A DNA stretch of 24,526 nt from Muribaculaceae bacterium (GTDB lineage Bacteria > Bacteroidota > Bacteroidia > Bacteroidales > Muribaculaceae), in NCBI GenBank assembly GCA_016292745.1, contig JAEDFO010000034.1:1-24526 (forward strand), written 5' to 3'. Every line of letters begins with the position of its first letter. Positions within the stretch are counted from its first letter, which is position 1. The position numbers were made by a program, and so were the translations under genes. Shown here in pieces: positions 8,071 to 15,448 of this stretch. Under the pieces are notes generated by a model. The model did no database searches and had not been told where the DNA came from. It worked only from the letters and a program-made list of their open reading frames with translations.

Positions 8071-8490
8071 ATGGAAAAAGTATACAAATCCAAAGTCGCC
8101 AAATGGTATCTGTTGACCTGCATCTTATTCGCCACAGCTTTCGCCGGAAGCCTGTTTCTGTGCCTTCACTCATTGCCGGTACTTATTATCGACGTCATTT
8201 TAATGGGATCGGGGCTCGCATTAATGCTTGACATCCTATTCCACACCGACTACACCATCAAAGACAACCGTCTGCACATCCGTTGCGGTATTCTGTATCG
8301 CACCACATTGCCAATATGTAAAATAAGCGAGATATCCCACAAATCCACAGCATTATCATCGCCGGCATTGTCGGCTAAACGCATAGGCATAAGATACGGC
8401 CGTAACAATTGGGTTTATATCTCCCCATTAAACCAAGATGAGTTCATCGCACACCTAAAATCGGTAAACCCAACCATTACAATCGCATAG
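8071..8490 (+). CDS. Membrane-anchored bacterial PH-domain protein (DUF1200 type)
   Basis: A 139-residue protein with two N-terminal hydrophobic helices (about 12-33 and 37-55), followed by a small bacterial pleckstrin-homology-like domain. The domain shows DYTIKDNRLHIRCGILY, a central PICKISEIS strand, SSPALSAKRIGIRYGR and WVYISPLNQDEFIAHL. This pattern is typical of DUF1200-like proteins of Bacteroidota. The soluble domain should face the cytoplasm. The ligand or partner is unknown. It stands alone between gaps of 68 and 146 bp. Confidence 0.78.
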   Translation: MEKVYKSKVAKWYLLTCILFATAFAGSLFLCLHSLPVLIIDVILMGSGLALMLDILFHTDYTIKDNRLHIRCGILYRTTLPICKISEISHKSTALSSPALSAKRIGIRYGRNNWVYISPLNQDEFIAHLKSVNPTITIA

Positions 8491-8532
8491 CCATCTCTCA
8501 AAACCGTATTCATGGATTTTTTGCCTGCGCGC

Positions 8533-8563
8533 TTTGATTTTTCGGCCCGGTTGTTTATATTTG
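8533..8563 (+). promoter_or_regulatory. Bacteroidota promoter of the GYF/CD225 gene
   Basis: TTTG (8533-8536), a 19-nt spacer and TATATTTG (8556-8563) match the Bacteroidota -33/-7 consensus exactly. The predicted leader before ATG 8637 is about 70 nt. Confidence 0.75.
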
Positions 8564-8636
8564 TGATTAGTATTCACCACAATACATAATAGAATATTAA
8601 TTTCACATTCACCATCTGAAATCATACTGTAAAATC

Positions 8637-9230
8637 ATGAAATACTGGGTAGTAATAAAGCAAGGGAGCAATGCGCCCGAGCGCAAAGGCCCGATGAGCC
8701 TCGAAGAACTTAAAGGCATGGATATTACCGCCGAAACCTACGTGTGGCACGAGGGCCTCGACAAATGGGTTGCGGCCGCTTCATTACCGGAACTGAACGA
8801 TATGTTTGCCGCAGAGCCTCCAACAATGCCCGAGCCTCCGGTAGAACCGCAGCTGGTGGAGCCACAACCACAACCAACACCCGAACCACAGCCACAACCA
8901 CAACCGTCGCTTGCCGAAAAGCAAGCTGAGTGGTATCCTTATGGCAGTCCGACAGCAGGCGAAGTGTGCCCTCCTACATATCTGGCACTGGCAATCTTTT
9001 CGCTGGCTTGCTGCTTCTGGCCTCTCGGCATCGTAGCCATCGTTTATGCCTCGAAGGTGAAATCGCTGTTCCTGCAAGGACTCGCAAGCGAAGCTCGCGA
9101 TGCTTCGAACAAGGCACGCATGTGGAGCATCACTGCCATCGTGGTGGGCATTGTGATTAACATCATCACCCTCTGCATATACCTTATCCCTGTCATGTCA
9201 GGCGTTAGCAGCGGTGTCAGCCCGTTCTAA
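8637..9230 (+). CDS. GYF_2 domain and CD225/dispanin membrane protein
   Basis: A 197-residue three-part protein. Residues 1-55 form a GYF_2 (DUF4339) domain, with GPMSLEEL (18-25) and the VWHEGLDKWVAA motif (36-47) that typically binds proline-rich peptides. Residues 60-92 are a Pro/Gln/Glu-rich linker encoded by an imperfect CCACAA repeat. Residues 111-190 are a CD225-like region with two hydrophobic segments joined by a charged loop (YASKVKSLFLQGLASEARDA...KARMW). In bacteria such proteins are thought to act as membrane adaptors; the partner is unknown. The next gene begins inside its last codons, so the two are likely translated together. Confidence 0.85.
   Translation: MKYWVVIKQGSNAPERKGPMSLEELKGMDITAETYVWHEGLDKWVAAASLPELNDMFAAEPPTMPEPPVEPQLVEPQPQPTPEPQPQPQPSLAEKQAEWYPYGSPTAGEVCPPTYLALAIFSLACCFWPLGIVAIVYASKVKSLFLQGLASEARDASNKARMWSITAIVVGIVINIITLCIYLIPVMSGVSSGVSPF
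8862..8906 (+). repeat. Imperfect CCACAA repeat encoding a Pro/Gln linker
   Basis: Repeated CCACAA/CCACAG hexamers encode PQPQP runs inside the GYF/CD225 gene. Such runs can change length by slippage without breaking the frame when whole hexamers are gained or lost. Confidence 0.6.
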
Positions 9231-9612
9231 ACATAGTGGACGACAAATAGCAGTGGTGGCGTGCATCTTTGTGGTGTGCGCCGCATTGCTTTGCATATAC
9301 TATTTCTTCGACCCCTCGCAATCAGCATGGATGCCACGGTGTGCATTTCACGAGCTCACCGGGCTTCGATGCATAGGGTGCGGCTCGCAACGAGCCATCT
9401 ACAGCGCCCTACACGGCGATTTTGCCACTGCAATGCACCACAATGCCGCTTTGGTGATTACACTGCCGCTACTGGCCCTATACGCATTCTCAGAGCTGAT
9501 GCGAGCTCAGTTCACAAGGCTATACGCTTTTCTTTACAGCCGCACTGCTATAGCCATACTGCTTTTGCTGGTGGCAGGCTGGTGGATTGGCCGAAACATT
9601 GCCGGAATATAA
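9214..9612 (+). CDS. DUF2752 family membrane protein
   Basis: A 132-residue protein with three hydrophobic helices (about 11-31, 78-93, 111-129) and the DUF2752 signature. The signature reads PRCAFHELTGLRCIGCGSQR (41-60), with C43, C53 and C56, then GDFATAMHHNAA. The three cysteines suggest a metal or redox site, but no function is established for the family. The start shown is GTG 9214, overlapping the preceding stop by 17 bp. An in-frame GTG at 9253 is an alternative. The overlap ties it to the GYF/CD225 protein. Confidence 0.82.
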   Translation: MSARSKHSGRQIAVVACIFVVCAALLCIYYFFDPSQSAWMPRCAFHELTGLRCIGCGSQRAIYSALHGDFATAMHHNAALVITLPLLALYAFSELMRAQFTRLYAFLYSRTAIAILLLLVAGWWIGRNIAGI

Positions 9613-9648
9613 CAATTACCGAAACACAACTTTTAAATCAATATCAAC

Positions 9649-11022
9649 ATGAAAGAAAAAAATGAAAAACAAAACAACGGCGATGGCATGTCGCGTCGTC
9701 GTTTTCTCACCACAGCTGCCACGGGCCTTGCAGGATTCTGGATTCTGCCGAGCTTCACAATTGGTGGCGTAAGAGTGGCTCCAAGCGACCGCGTAGTTAT
9801 GGGATTTGTGGGCGTCGGACAGCAAGGCTGCAGCGATTTCAGAAGCTTCAGCAGTTGTCCGGGAGTGCAAGTTGCTGCTTGCTGCGATGTCGACAGCATT
9901 AAGCGCGAACGATTCCGCCGTTACGTTACTGCATGGCAAAAGGAACAAGGCGTGGCCGAGCGCTGCGACACCTACGAAGAGTATGAACGCATGCTCGAGC
10001 GCAAGGACATCGACGCCATTGCCATCGCAACCCCCGACCATTGGCATGCTTTGGTGGCAATCCATTCGCTTCAAGCCGGAAAGGATGTGTTCCTGCAGAA
10101 ACCGTTGGCATTCACCATAACCGAAGGGCTTGCTGTGCAACGCGCCGTCCGTGCAAACAACCGCATACTGCAAATGGGCAGCCAGCAACGCAGCAGTGCC
10201 GAATTCCAGCAGGCTATAGCCATTGTGCGTAGCGGCGGCATCGGCGATATCAAGGAGATTCATGCACGCGTTGGCGACCCTCCAACTCCACTCAACCTGC
10301 CCGAAATGCCGGTTCCGGCCAACCTGAACTTCAACCTGTGGATGGGTCCGCTCAACGACCCCAAAATTCACTATCATCCCGACCTCTGCCCACCAGTATC
10401 GCTCGACCCAGAAGTGAACGAGCAACTGTGGGGCGCTTGGCGATGGTATGAAGAAACCGGTAACGGTTATCCTGCCGATTGGGGCGCACACATGTACGAC
10501 ATTGCACAGGCTGCCATTGGAATGGACGGTCTCGGCCCAGTGGAATACATCCCCAAAGGCTACAATGGAGCTGAGTGGGCAACAATGAAATATGCCAACG
10601 GTATCATTATGCAGGAACGCCCATACATTGAGGACAACCCCGAAGCACGAGGCATAAAATTTGTGGGCGACAAGGGATGGCTTCGCGTTGGCCGTGGCTA
10701 CATCGAATGCTCCGACAAGAATCTGCTGAAAAAGAAAGAGGAGAAAATCGAGAAAGGCCAGTACGAGGTAAGTTCACCTCATATGCAGAACTTTATCGAC
10801 GCAATCCGCAGCCACACCGACCCAAATTCCCCGGTAGAATACGGATGCAGCACCAATACCCTCTGCTGCCTCTTCAACATTGCCCGCGAGCTGAAGCGCC
10901 CGGTTCATTGGAACCCTGCTACACTAAGTTTCGAAGGCGACAAGGAAGCTGCCGCTCATCGTCTTTACTACTACGATTATCGCCGTCCGTACACCCTTCC
11001 GTACCTCGAACGTCGAAACTGA
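9649..11022 (+). CDS. Tat-exported Gfo/Idh/MocA family oxidoreductase
   Basis: A 457-residue NAD(P)-dependent oxidoreductase likely acting on sugars or inositols outside the cytoplasm. A twin-arginine signal (SRRRFLTTAATGLAGF, residues 15-30) precedes a Rossmann fold with GFVGVGQQG (52-60) and IATPDHWHAL. The usual EKP motif reads QKP (150-152), keeping K151. The C-terminal dimerisation domain contains YPADWGAHMYDIAQAA, which holds the likely catalytic histidine. I used ATG 9649, but the in-frame ATG at 9688, directly before SRRRF, is plausible. The gene lies 36 bp after the DUF2752 gene and 69 bp before the SGNH hydrolase. The true substrate cannot be read from sequence. Confidence 0.88.
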   Translation: MKEKNEKQNNGDGMSRRRFLTTAATGLAGFWILPSFTIGGVRVAPSDRVVMGFVGVGQQGCSDFRSFSSCPGVQVAACCDVDSIKRERFRRYVTAWQKEQGVAERCDTYEEYERMLERKDIDAIAIATPDHWHALVAIHSLQAGKDVFLQKPLAFTITEGLAVQRAVRANNRILQMGSQQRSSAEFQQAIAIVRSGGIGDIKEIHARVGDPPTPLNLPEMPVPANLNFNLWMGPLNDPKIHYHPDLCPPVSLDPEVNEQLWGAWRWYEETGNGYPADWGAHMYDIAQAAIGMDGLGPVEYIPKGYNGAEWATMKYANGIIMQERPYIEDNPEARGIKFVGDKGWLRVGRGYIECSDKNLLKKKEEKIEKGQYEVSSPHMQNFIDAIRSHTDPNSPVEYGCSTNTLCCLFNIARELKRPVHWNPATLSFEGDKEAAAHRLYYYDYRRPYTLPYLERRN

Positions 11023-11038
11023 TATTTAATCAACACAT

Positions 11039-11070
11039 GGCATGCCGACACTCTCAGCCGGCATGCCTTT
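11039..11070 (+). terminator. Hairpin after the oxidoreductase gene
   Basis: GGCATGCCG (11039-11047) pairs perfectly with CGGCATGCC (11059-11067) around an 11-nt loop, followed by a short TTT. The stem is strong but the T-tract is weak, so termination may be partial. Confidence 0.5.
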
Positions 11071-11091
11071 ACCATAACCATTTATTGCATT

Positions 11092-11928
11092 ATGAAGAAA
11101 TTTATCATATCGCTGCTCGTCGGCTCACTGGCTCTTGGAGCTTCGGCTGCCGACACCGACGAAAATCCTATTGCCACCGTATCACAACTGCCAGGCTACT
11201 GCACCATTTTCCACCAATGGGGATTCATTGGCGATTCGCTGTGCAGCGGCGAGCATGAATCGCTCGACGAACAGGGTCACAAAGGATACCACGACTATTA
11301 CGATTACTCTTGGGGACAGCGCATTTGCCGCGCATGCGGCACCGAAGGCCAGAACTTCTCGCAAGGTGGCGAAACCGCAAAAGGTTGGATTCAGCATTTC
11401 TGGGACACCACAAACAACCGCAATGCCAATGTAAGCGCCAAGCACAACCCCAAGCAAGCTTACATCATTGCGCTCGGAGTGAATGACCGCAACACCGGAA
11501 TTGCCCCCGGCGATACCCGTAGCGACGTCAATATCGACGATTTCACCAAAAATGCACCAACGTTTGCCGGCTACTACGGCGGCATAATACAGCGCATAAA
11601 GTCAATACAACCCGAAGCCAAGATTTTTGTCGTTACTCGTCCTCGCGACGGTGTCGACGACACTTACAACGTTCCCATAAGACAAATGGCCGAGATTTTC
11701 AGCAATGTATATGTAATCGACCTATACAAGTATGCTCCCGACTACTCCAAGGGCTCCGATTTTGCCCGCAAATTCATGCTCGGAGGCCATTTGAACGCTG
11801 CCGGATACCAATACACGGCCTGGATGTTCATGACATATATCGACTGGATTGTCCGCAACAATATGGACGACTTTGCCCAGGTGGGATTCATCGGCACAGG
11901 ACTGCGCTACAATGCTCCTAATCAGTAA
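11092..11928 (+). CDS. Secreted SGNH/GDSL-type hydrolase
   Basis: A 278-residue protein with a signal peptide (MKKFIISLLVGSLALGASAA). SGNH blocks are visible: GDSLCSGE with nucleophile S49, NFSQGGETAKGW (glycine block), ALGVNDRN with N131, and GGHLNAAGYQY with H233. The family includes deacetylases and esterases acting on polysaccharides. The residue three before the histidine, usually Asp of the DxxH motif, is Leu here (L230). The enzyme therefore either uses a Ser-His dyad or takes its acid from elsewhere. Its last 7 bp overlap the end of folK on the other strand. The nearby exported oxidoreductase suggests a shared role in glycan processing. Confidence 0.85.
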   Translation: MKKFIISLLVGSLALGASAADTDENPIATVSQLPGYCTIFHQWGFIGDSLCSGEHESLDEQGHKGYHDYYDYSWGQRICRACGTEGQNFSQGGETAKGWIQHFWDTTNNRNANVSAKHNPKQAYIIALGVNDRNTGIAPGDTRSDVNIDDFTKNAPTFAGYYGGIIQRIKSIQPEAKIFVVTRPRDGVDDTYNVPIRQMAEIFSNVYVIDLYKYAPDYSKGSDFARKFMLGGHLNAAGYQYTAWMFMTYIDWIVRNNMDDFAQVGFIGTGLRYNAPNQ

Positions 11929-12347
11929 GAGCGCTCCATGGCCTTCAGCTGGCGATAGGGAACAAGGAAGAATTCCCGCTCCTGCAGATGTCGGTGCGGG
12001 ATGGTGAGAGTGGCATCGTCGATGCTGATTCCATCGATGTCAATGATATCGATATCGATGGCGCGGTCGGCATACCCCCCGTCGGCTGTACGGTGGCTGC
12101 GGCTGTCGATTCCCGACTCTATCGCTTTCAGCCGTCGCAACAGCTCATGAGGCTCACAATCGGCAATGCTCAGGGCGATGCCTATGTTAAGGAAGCGGTT
12201 TGACGAGGCAAACCCCCACGGCTCGCTCTCCACCACATCGCTGCGCAAGGCATGACAGCAGAATTCGCGCTCAATGGCCTCAATGGCTGCATCGATGAAG
12301 CCCTGGCGGTCGCCAATATTCGACCCTATGTTGAGATATACCCTCAT
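11922..12347 (-). CDS. folK: 6-hydroxymethyl-7,8-dihydropterin pyrophosphokinase
   Basis: A 141-residue HPPK enzyme that transfers pyrophosphate from ATP to 6-hydroxymethyl-dihydropterin in folate synthesis. It shows the N-terminal YLNIGSNIGDR, ESEPWGF, NRFLNI, the Mg/ATP-binding RAIDIDIIDIDG segment (D-x-D) and the LTIPHRHLQEREFFLVP signature. Length is close to typical HPPK. It reads in the same direction as infB, with 75 bp between them that hold a terminator hairpin ending 21 nt before the folK start. The end overlaps the SGNH gene by 7 bp. Confidence 0.93.
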   Translation of the reverse strand: MRVYLNIGSNIGDRQGFIDAAIEAIEREFCCHALRSDVVESEPWGFASSNRFLNIGIALSIADCEPHELLRRLKAIESGIDSRSHRTADGGYADRAIDIDIIDIDGISIDDATLTIPHRHLQEREFFLVPYRQLKAMERSY

Positions 12348-12360
12348 TTTGACATATTAC

Positions 12361-12399
12361 CTACAGAAAGAGGCTGTGTGATTATGCTACACAGCCTCT
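12361..12399 (-). terminator. Terminator hairpin between infB and folK
   Basis: AGAGGCTGTGT (12369-12379) and ACACAGCCTCT (12389-12399) form a perfect 11-bp stem with a 9-nt loop. On the minus strand the stem ends in TCT and runs into TTCTG, a moderate T-tract fitting the end of the rimP-nusA-infB operon. Confidence 0.7.
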
Positions 12400-12422
12400 C
12401 TTCGTTTCAGTTTCGAGTAAAA

Positions 12423-15338
12423 TTACAGTGATTTCTTAACTTCCACCTCCTCAAAGGCCTCGATGATGTCGCCCTCGTGGATGTCGTTGTAACCGGCAAT
12501 GCTCATACCGCAGTCGTAACCCGAAGCCACTTCCTTAACATCGTCCTTGAAGCGCTTCAGTGAGCCCAATTCACCGGTATACTTCACAATGCCGTCGCGG
12601 ATAAGGCGAACCTTGCAGCTGCGCTTTATCTTACCCTCGCGCACAATGGCACCGGCAATGGTGCCCACCTTCGAGATGTGGTAGGTCTGAAGAATCTCGG
12701 CGCTACCGGTAATCTCCTCCTTGACTTCAGGAGCCAACATACCCTCGATGGCCGATTTCACCTCCTCGATGGCGGCATAGATGATTGAGTAGAGACGTAT
12801 GTCGACACCTTCCTTCTCGGCAAGACGCTTGGCGGCAATCGACGGACGCACCTGGAAGCCAATGATAATGGCATCGGAAGCGGCAGCAAGCGTTACATCC
12901 GATTCGCTGATGGCACCCACAGCCTTGTGGAGCACGTTAACCTGCACCTCCGGTGTAGTGAGCTTGATGAGCGAGTCGCTCAAGGCCTCGATTGAGCCGT
13001 CAACGTCGCCCTTGACAATGATGTTAAGCTCCTTGAAGTTGCCGATGGCACGGCGGCGGCCAATCTCCTCGAGAGTGAGGTGCACCTGAGTACGGAGCCC
13101 GAGCTCGCGCTGCAACTGTTCACGCTTGTTGGCAATTTCGCGTGCCTCCTGGTCGGTGTCCATCACATTGAATTTGTCGCCGGCAGTAGGAGCCCCGTTC
13201 AATCCGAGAATAAGTGCCGGAGCCGACGGGCCGGCCTCCTTGATGCGCTGGTTGCGCTCGTTGAACATCGCCTTCACCTTTCCGTAGTGAGTTCCGGCCA
13301 GTACGATATCGCCAACGTGGAGCGTACCGGTTTCCACCAGCACTGTTGCCACATATCCGCGGCCCTTGTCGAGCGACGATTCAATCACCGAACCTATAGC
13401 GCGACGTTTCGGGTTGGCCTTAAGGTCGAGCATCTCTGCTTCGAGAAGCACCTTCTCCATGAGTTCGTCCACACCGGTTCCCTTCTTGGCCGATATCTCT
13501 TGCGACTGGTATTTGCCACCCCAGTCCTCCACCAGATAGTTCATGTTGGCGAGTTCTTCCTTAATCTTGTCGGGGTTGGCATTTGGCTTATCTATCTTAT
13601 TGATTGCAAACACGATAGGCACACCGGCGGCACTTGCGTGGTTGATAGCCTCTACAGTCTGGGGCATCACATTGTCGTCGGCTGCCACGATGATGATAAC
13701 AATGTCGGTAACCTTGGCACCACGGGCACGCATTGCAGTGAACGCCTCGTGACCCGGAGTATCGAGGAATGTAATACGGCGGCCATCGGCGAGTTTCACG
13801 TTATAAGCACCGATGTGCTGCGTGATACCACCAGCCTCGCCGGCAATTACGTTGGCGTTGCGGATATAGTCGAGCAACGAAGTCTTACCGTGGTCAACGT
13901 GGCCCATCACAGTTACGATAGGCGGACGCTGGATGAGATCGTCCTCGTCGTCAACATCGTTTTCGGCGTTGATGGCCTCAACCACCTCGGCGCTGACGTA
14001 TTCGGTCTTGAAGCCAAATTCATCGGCCACGATATTGATGGTCTCAGCATCCAGACGCTGGTTAATAGATACCATAACGCCCAGATTCATACAAGTGGCA
14101 ATAACCTCGTTAACCGGCACGTCCATCATCACAGCCAAGTCGTTGGCAGTAACGAATTCGGTGAGCTTGAGCACCTTGCTTTCTGCTGCCTCGAGTTCTG
14201 CAGCCTCGCGCTCGCGGTTCGAGAATGCTTCGCGCTTCTCCTTACGCCACTTCGAAGCCTTCTTCTGAGGCTTGTTGGTGAGTCGGGCAAGGGTTTCCTT
14301 CACCTGACGTTGTACGTCTTCCTCGCTCACCTCGGGCTTGAGCGGACGGCGAGCCTTTTCCTTCTTCCACTCTTTTCCTTGCTTCTTGCCTTCGCCTCGC
14401 TGTGGCTGCATCTGGTTGGCGCTCTTTTCGATGTCAACCTTCTCAATGCCAATGCGTTTACGCTTCTTGCGGTCGCCACCCTGCTGGTTTTGCTGGCCTT
14501 GCTGGCCACCGTTGCTGGCAGCTGCGTTCTGTTGCTGCTGACGGGCCTTTTCCTTGGCTATGCGCTCGTTTTTGCGTTCCTCTTTGCTCTTCTTTTTCGG
14601 ACGAGTGGTCTGGTTAATGGCCGAAAGGTCGATTTTGCCCACCACATTGATGTTGACGTTCGAAGTGGGAGTGCCCAACGAGAATATTTCTTCTTTCTTC
14701 TCCGGCTCGGCAGGCTTTGGGGCCTCGACAGCGGGCTTCTGCTCTACTACGGGCTTGGGTTCTGCCACCGGCTTTTTAACCTCAACCACCGGCTTGGGCT
14801 CGGCGGCTGGCTTTGGAGTTTCTACTGGTTTCGGAGTTTCAGCCGGCTTCGGGGCCACCGGTTTTTCAACTTCCGGAGCCTTTACTTCGGGCTTCGGAGT
14901 CTCGACCACCGGTTTTACAGGTTGCTGAACCGGTTTCGGGGCATTTTCCTTTTCAACGGGCTGTTTTGGGGCTGGAGTCGACTGCACCGGGGCCGCTTTC
15001 CCGTTGGAGTCGATATTGATTTTGCCGACGATTTTCGGACGCTGGATTGGCTCAACCACAGTTTTTATCTCTTCAACAACCGGTTTGCTTTCTTCCTTTG
15101 GGGCCGTCTGGCGTTTGTCCTTCAAGCGCTCGGTAAGTACGTCCGATTGCATCTTTGTGTCCTTGTCGCTCTTGAAAGCGCTGGCAAGCAGGTCGTAGGT
15201 CTCTTTTGAGATACGCGCATTCGGGCCCTTGTCCTCATCGACTTCAATGTTCTTCTTCTTGAGATATTCGATGAGTGTAGATTGTCCTACATTAAAATCT
15301 TTAGCGGCTTTAATAATTTTAATAATCTTTTCGGTCAT
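12423..15338 (-). CDS. infB: Translation initiation factor IF-2
   Basis: A 971-residue GTPase that delivers initiator tRNA to the ribosome. Residues 4-52 form an IF2_N domain (FNVGQSTLIEYLKKKNIEV). A long linker rich in Lys, Pro, Glu and Val (about 70-235, many PKP repeats) and a basic Gln/Asn-rich stretch follow. A second IF2_N-like domain lies near 390-450. The GTPase domain has GHVDHGKT (about 478-485), DTPGHEAF and NKID. The C-terminal half holds the IF2 beta-barrels and C2 domain (YTGELGSLKRFKDDVKEV...GYDCGMSI). ATG 15338 gives the expected IF2_N start. A 110-bp spacer separates it from nusA, longer than the 3 bp between rimP and nusA, and carries structure and a small ORF. Confidence 0.97.
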   Translation of the reverse strand: MTEKIIKIIKAAKDFNVGQSTLIEYLKKKNIEVDEDKGPNARISKETYDLLASAFKSDKDTKMQSDVLTERLKDKRQTAPKEESKPVVEEIKTVVEPIQRPKIVGKINIDSNGKAAPVQSTPAPKQPVEKENAPKPVQQPVKPVVETPKPEVKAPEVEKPVAPKPAETPKPVETPKPAAEPKPVVEVKKPVAEPKPVVEQKPAVEAPKPAEPEKKEEIFSLGTPTSNVNINVVGKIDLSAINQTTRPKKKSKEERKNERIAKEKARQQQQNAAASNGGQQGQQNQQGGDRKKRKRIGIEKVDIEKSANQMQPQRGEGKKQGKEWKKEKARRPLKPEVSEEDVQRQVKETLARLTNKPQKKASKWRKEKREAFSNREREAAELEAAESKVLKLTEFVTANDLAVMMDVPVNEVIATCMNLGVMVSINQRLDAETINIVADEFGFKTEYVSAEVVEAINAENDVDDEDDLIQRPPIVTVMGHVDHGKTSLLDYIRNANVIAGEAGGITQHIGAYNVKLADGRRITFLDTPGHEAFTAMRARGAKVTDIVIIIVAADDNVMPQTVEAINHASAAGVPIVFAINKIDKPNANPDKIKEELANMNYLVEDWGGKYQSQEISAKKGTGVDELMEKVLLEAEMLDLKANPKRRAIGSVIESSLDKGRGYVATVLVETGTLHVGDIVLAGTHYGKVKAMFNERNQRIKEAGPSAPALILGLNGAPTAGDKFNVMDTDQEAREIANKREQLQRELGLRTQVHLTLEEIGRRRAIGNFKELNIIVKGDVDGSIEALSDSLIKLTTPEVQVNVLHKAVGAISESDVTLAAASDAIIIGFQVRPSIAAKRLAEKEGVDIRLYSIIYAAIEEVKSAIEGMLAPEVKEEITGSAEILQTYHISKVGTIAGAIVREGKIKRSCKVRLIRDGIVKYTGELGSLKRFKDDVKEVASGYDCGMSIAGYNDIHEGDIIEAFEEVEVKKSL

Positions 15339-15387
15339 ATATTGTTTGTTGTTTTTTTGCTATAAAAATGTGGTGAGTGGCAATCAT
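15319..15387 (-). CDS. Putative 22-codon leader ORF overlapping the infB start
   Basis: On the minus strand a strong Shine-Dalgarno (AAGGAGG) lies 8 nt before an ATG at 15387. The ATG opens a 22-codon frame beginning MIATHHIFIAKKQQ. Its stop lies within infB, overlapping the infB start by 20 bp in another frame. Strong Shine-Dalgarno sites are uncommon in Bacteroidota. It could be a coupling or leader peptide; chance cannot be excluded. Confidence 0.3.
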   Translation of the reverse strand: MIATHHIFIAKKQQTIYDRKDY

Positions 15388-15389
15388 TC

Positions 15390-15434
15390 GGCATACCTCC
15401 TTGCAATGCCCGGGGCCGTCGCTCTATCGACGGC
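15390..15434 (-). promoter_or_regulatory. Two hairpins and a Shine-Dalgarno in the nusA-infB spacer
   Basis: The first stem is GCCGTCG/CGACGGC (15415-15421 with 15428-15434, 6-nt loop). The second, GGCAT/ATGCC (15390-15394 with 15406-15410), holds the AAGGAGGT sequence (15395-15402) in its loop. Neither is followed by a T-tract, so translational control is more likely than termination. Confidence 0.4.
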
Positions 15435-15448
15435 GCTGTCTCAGGATT

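Noticed and set aside
14690..14970. Repeat array within infB as a CRISPR or mobile repeat
   Set aside because: It is the degenerate coding sequence of the Lys/Pro/Glu-rich linker of IF-2, with no regular spacers.
13080..15209. 709-codon plus-strand open frame opposite infB
   Set aside because: It is antisense to a certain gene, its translation has no recognisable domain, and its length is explained by the codon bias of infB.
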